The notes under the pieces are model-generated. The model searched no databases. It was given only the letters and a program-made list of their open reading frames with translations, and was not told the origin of the DNA. The position numbers and the translations under genes are program-made. A stretch of DNA of 64,000 nt from Flaccisagitta enflata (Eukaryota; Chaetognatha; Sagittoidea; Aphragmophora). Location: contig OZ231128.1 in assembly GCA_965153355.1 (NCBI GenBank), positions 4,092,001 through 4,156,000 on the forward strand, given 5' to 3'. Positions 60,363 through 64,000 of this stretch are shown here, piece by piece; the stretch's first letter is position 1; every line of letters starts with the position of its first letter.

Positions 60363-60764
60363 ATGTAAAAACTGTTCTAAATTCATGCAAATTGAAAAAA
60401 AATGACCAGATTTGTCAAGAATACTTGTTGATTTATCAATTTTTTGCATTTTTCAAAAAAAAAATTTCACTAAAAAAGAATTTGAGCAAACAGGGTAATA
60501 AAAGAAACTTTTCTGTGGTAGTTTTTAACGGAATAACAAGGACTACGATCTGAGGTGGTGGATTGCGCAATACCTTCCGATGCCGCGGTCTTTAGCGCTC
60601 ACCAATTTTTGAACCCTCACAATCTAACCAAGAAACTCACTAATCTAACTAAAATGAAAACAAAACTCGAGTGCTTTCTTTTCCGCGTGCTTGTGACGGT
60701 TGATCGTAAGGAAGGGGTAGCTACTACACAGTTTTTCGGTTACTGTGTGCCTTTGGTTGCTGTT

Positions 60765-60786
60765 ACTGTTGTTGTTATTGTTTTGG

Positions 60787-60818
<32 letters not shown>

Positions 60819-60820
60819 GC

Positions 60821-60889
<69 letters not shown>

Positions 60890-60991
60890 CATTGTTCTGT
60901 TGTTGTTGTTGTTGTTTTCGCTGTCGTTGTTATTGTTTGGGTGGTTGTTGATGTTGATGTTGTTGTTTTTATTTGTTGTTGTTGTTGTTAA

Positions 60992-61046
<55 letters not shown>
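60765..61046. repeat. (GTT)n microsatellites
   Basis: Two GTT blocks joined by less regular sequence. The plus-strand frame 60555-61100 through them ends six bases from the TMEM53-like stop on the other strand. Its Val/Leu-rich body is repeat-derived. This region probably includes the 3' untranslated region of the minus-strand gene. Confidence 0.9.
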
Positions 61047-61047
<1 letters not shown>

Positions 61048-61105
61048 TCTGCTGTTGTCATTGTTGTTCATGGACCATGGCCTGGTTGCCCTTGACATAA
61101 TTTCT

Positions 61106-63681
<2,576 letters not shown>

Positions 63682-64000
63682 CATGGGCACAAGCTGCCAG
63701 TTGTCTTTCATCGCAGCCTCTTCCTCCAAGCAAGACGACCACCGGTTCCAAAGGCAAAATTCCGTCATCTTCGCCTCGACTGAGGACGCGTTGCAACGGC
63801 GTTCGACCGTATTGCTGCTGCAGATCGTACTGCTGCAGATCATGTTGCTGCTGATGCATTTGATATTGCTGCTTGTCTCGTTTCACCATTGGCTGCATCG
63901 AGTGGTAGAATTCATCATCATCATCATCGAACTTAGCTCCCGACAATTCGGTCAAGTCTCTCATTTGGCGTAACGCCATCTCGACGCTTTCCTCCTCCTC
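63682..64000 (-). CDS. TMEM53/DUF829-like gene, upstream exon (partial)
   Basis: The frame reads EPVVVLLGGRGCDERQLAACAHG just before the donor. This matches the opening strand of TMEM53-type proteins (PVVLLLGWAGC.D.HLAKY). Upstream is a Gln/His-rich segment (QQYQMHQQQHDLQQYDL) and an Asp run (DDDDDEF). An ATG at 63979 could be the start, but the frame stays open to the window edge (EEEESVE), so the real start may lie outside. Confidence 0.78.

Noticed and set aside
60555-61100. 181-codon plus-strand frame with a Val/Leu-rich 'membrane' half
   Set aside because: The hydrophobic part is translated GTT repeat, and the frame ends against the stop of the opposite-strand gene.

Overview
The window is eukaryotic nuclear DNA, most likely from an invertebrate animal and probably a protostome. 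It has spliceosomal introns with matching phases, a receptor whose ectodomain has the two-cysteine-cluster layout of protostome Toll receptors, and a TMEM53-type gene. The DNA is AT-rich and packed with microsatellites, minisatellites and small non-autonomous DNA transposons. I cannot name the species. Gene density is very low: I support two protein-coding loci in 64 kb, plus two coding-like fragments.

Locus 1 (3811-9178, + strand) is the most interesting part. It encodes a Toll-like leucine-rich-repeat ectodomain and a transmembrane helix. The TIR domain of Toll is absent. In its place are two copies of an IRE1/RNase L-like pseudokinase lobe with KEN sequence, then two ubiquitin-like (beta-grasp) segments. 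The last KEN domain keeps the D, R, N and H residues that line the RNase L active site. The architecture suggests a membrane receptor whose output is RNA cleavage. The copy seen here is interrupted. There is a reading-frame jump near 4400 (a 1-base indel or a 76-base intron), and a 252-bp Harbinger-like MITE with a TTA target duplication sits in the exon at 7680-7931 and supplies a stop codon. Removing the MITE in silico rejoins the frame exactly. A 534-bp phase-0 intron follows, and then the last exon.

Locus 2 (61106 to beyond 64000, - strand) is a TMEM53/DUF829 alpha/beta-hydrolase-like gene with a 231-bp intron. Its conserved blocks are separated by very large Gly, Gln, Ser/Thr/Pro and (Glu-Ala) runs, and the expected nucleophile serine is a glycine.

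Between the loci (9.2-61 kb) lie repeats. (1) A family with a TAGTCGCG...CGCGACT hairpin head, a (GTCC)n-type microsatellite core and a GTGTATCCGGCCTTGTTT tail, over 25 copies in both orientations, resembles Helentron-associated (DINE-1, mini-me, pearl-like) elements. (2) Harbinger-like MITEs have 3-bp target duplications. (3) Three Tc1/mariner-like MITE families insert at TA. (4) Mutator-like MITEs have 9-10 bp target duplications. (5) Several foldback elements occur. (6) There are two large minisatellites (69 bp at 20.2-21.9 kb, 47 bp at 42.6-43.9 kb) and a near-identical 975-bp tandem duplication at 54.1-56.1 kb. Many elements are nested, so relative ages can be read. I recognised no rRNA, tRNA or CRISPR array.
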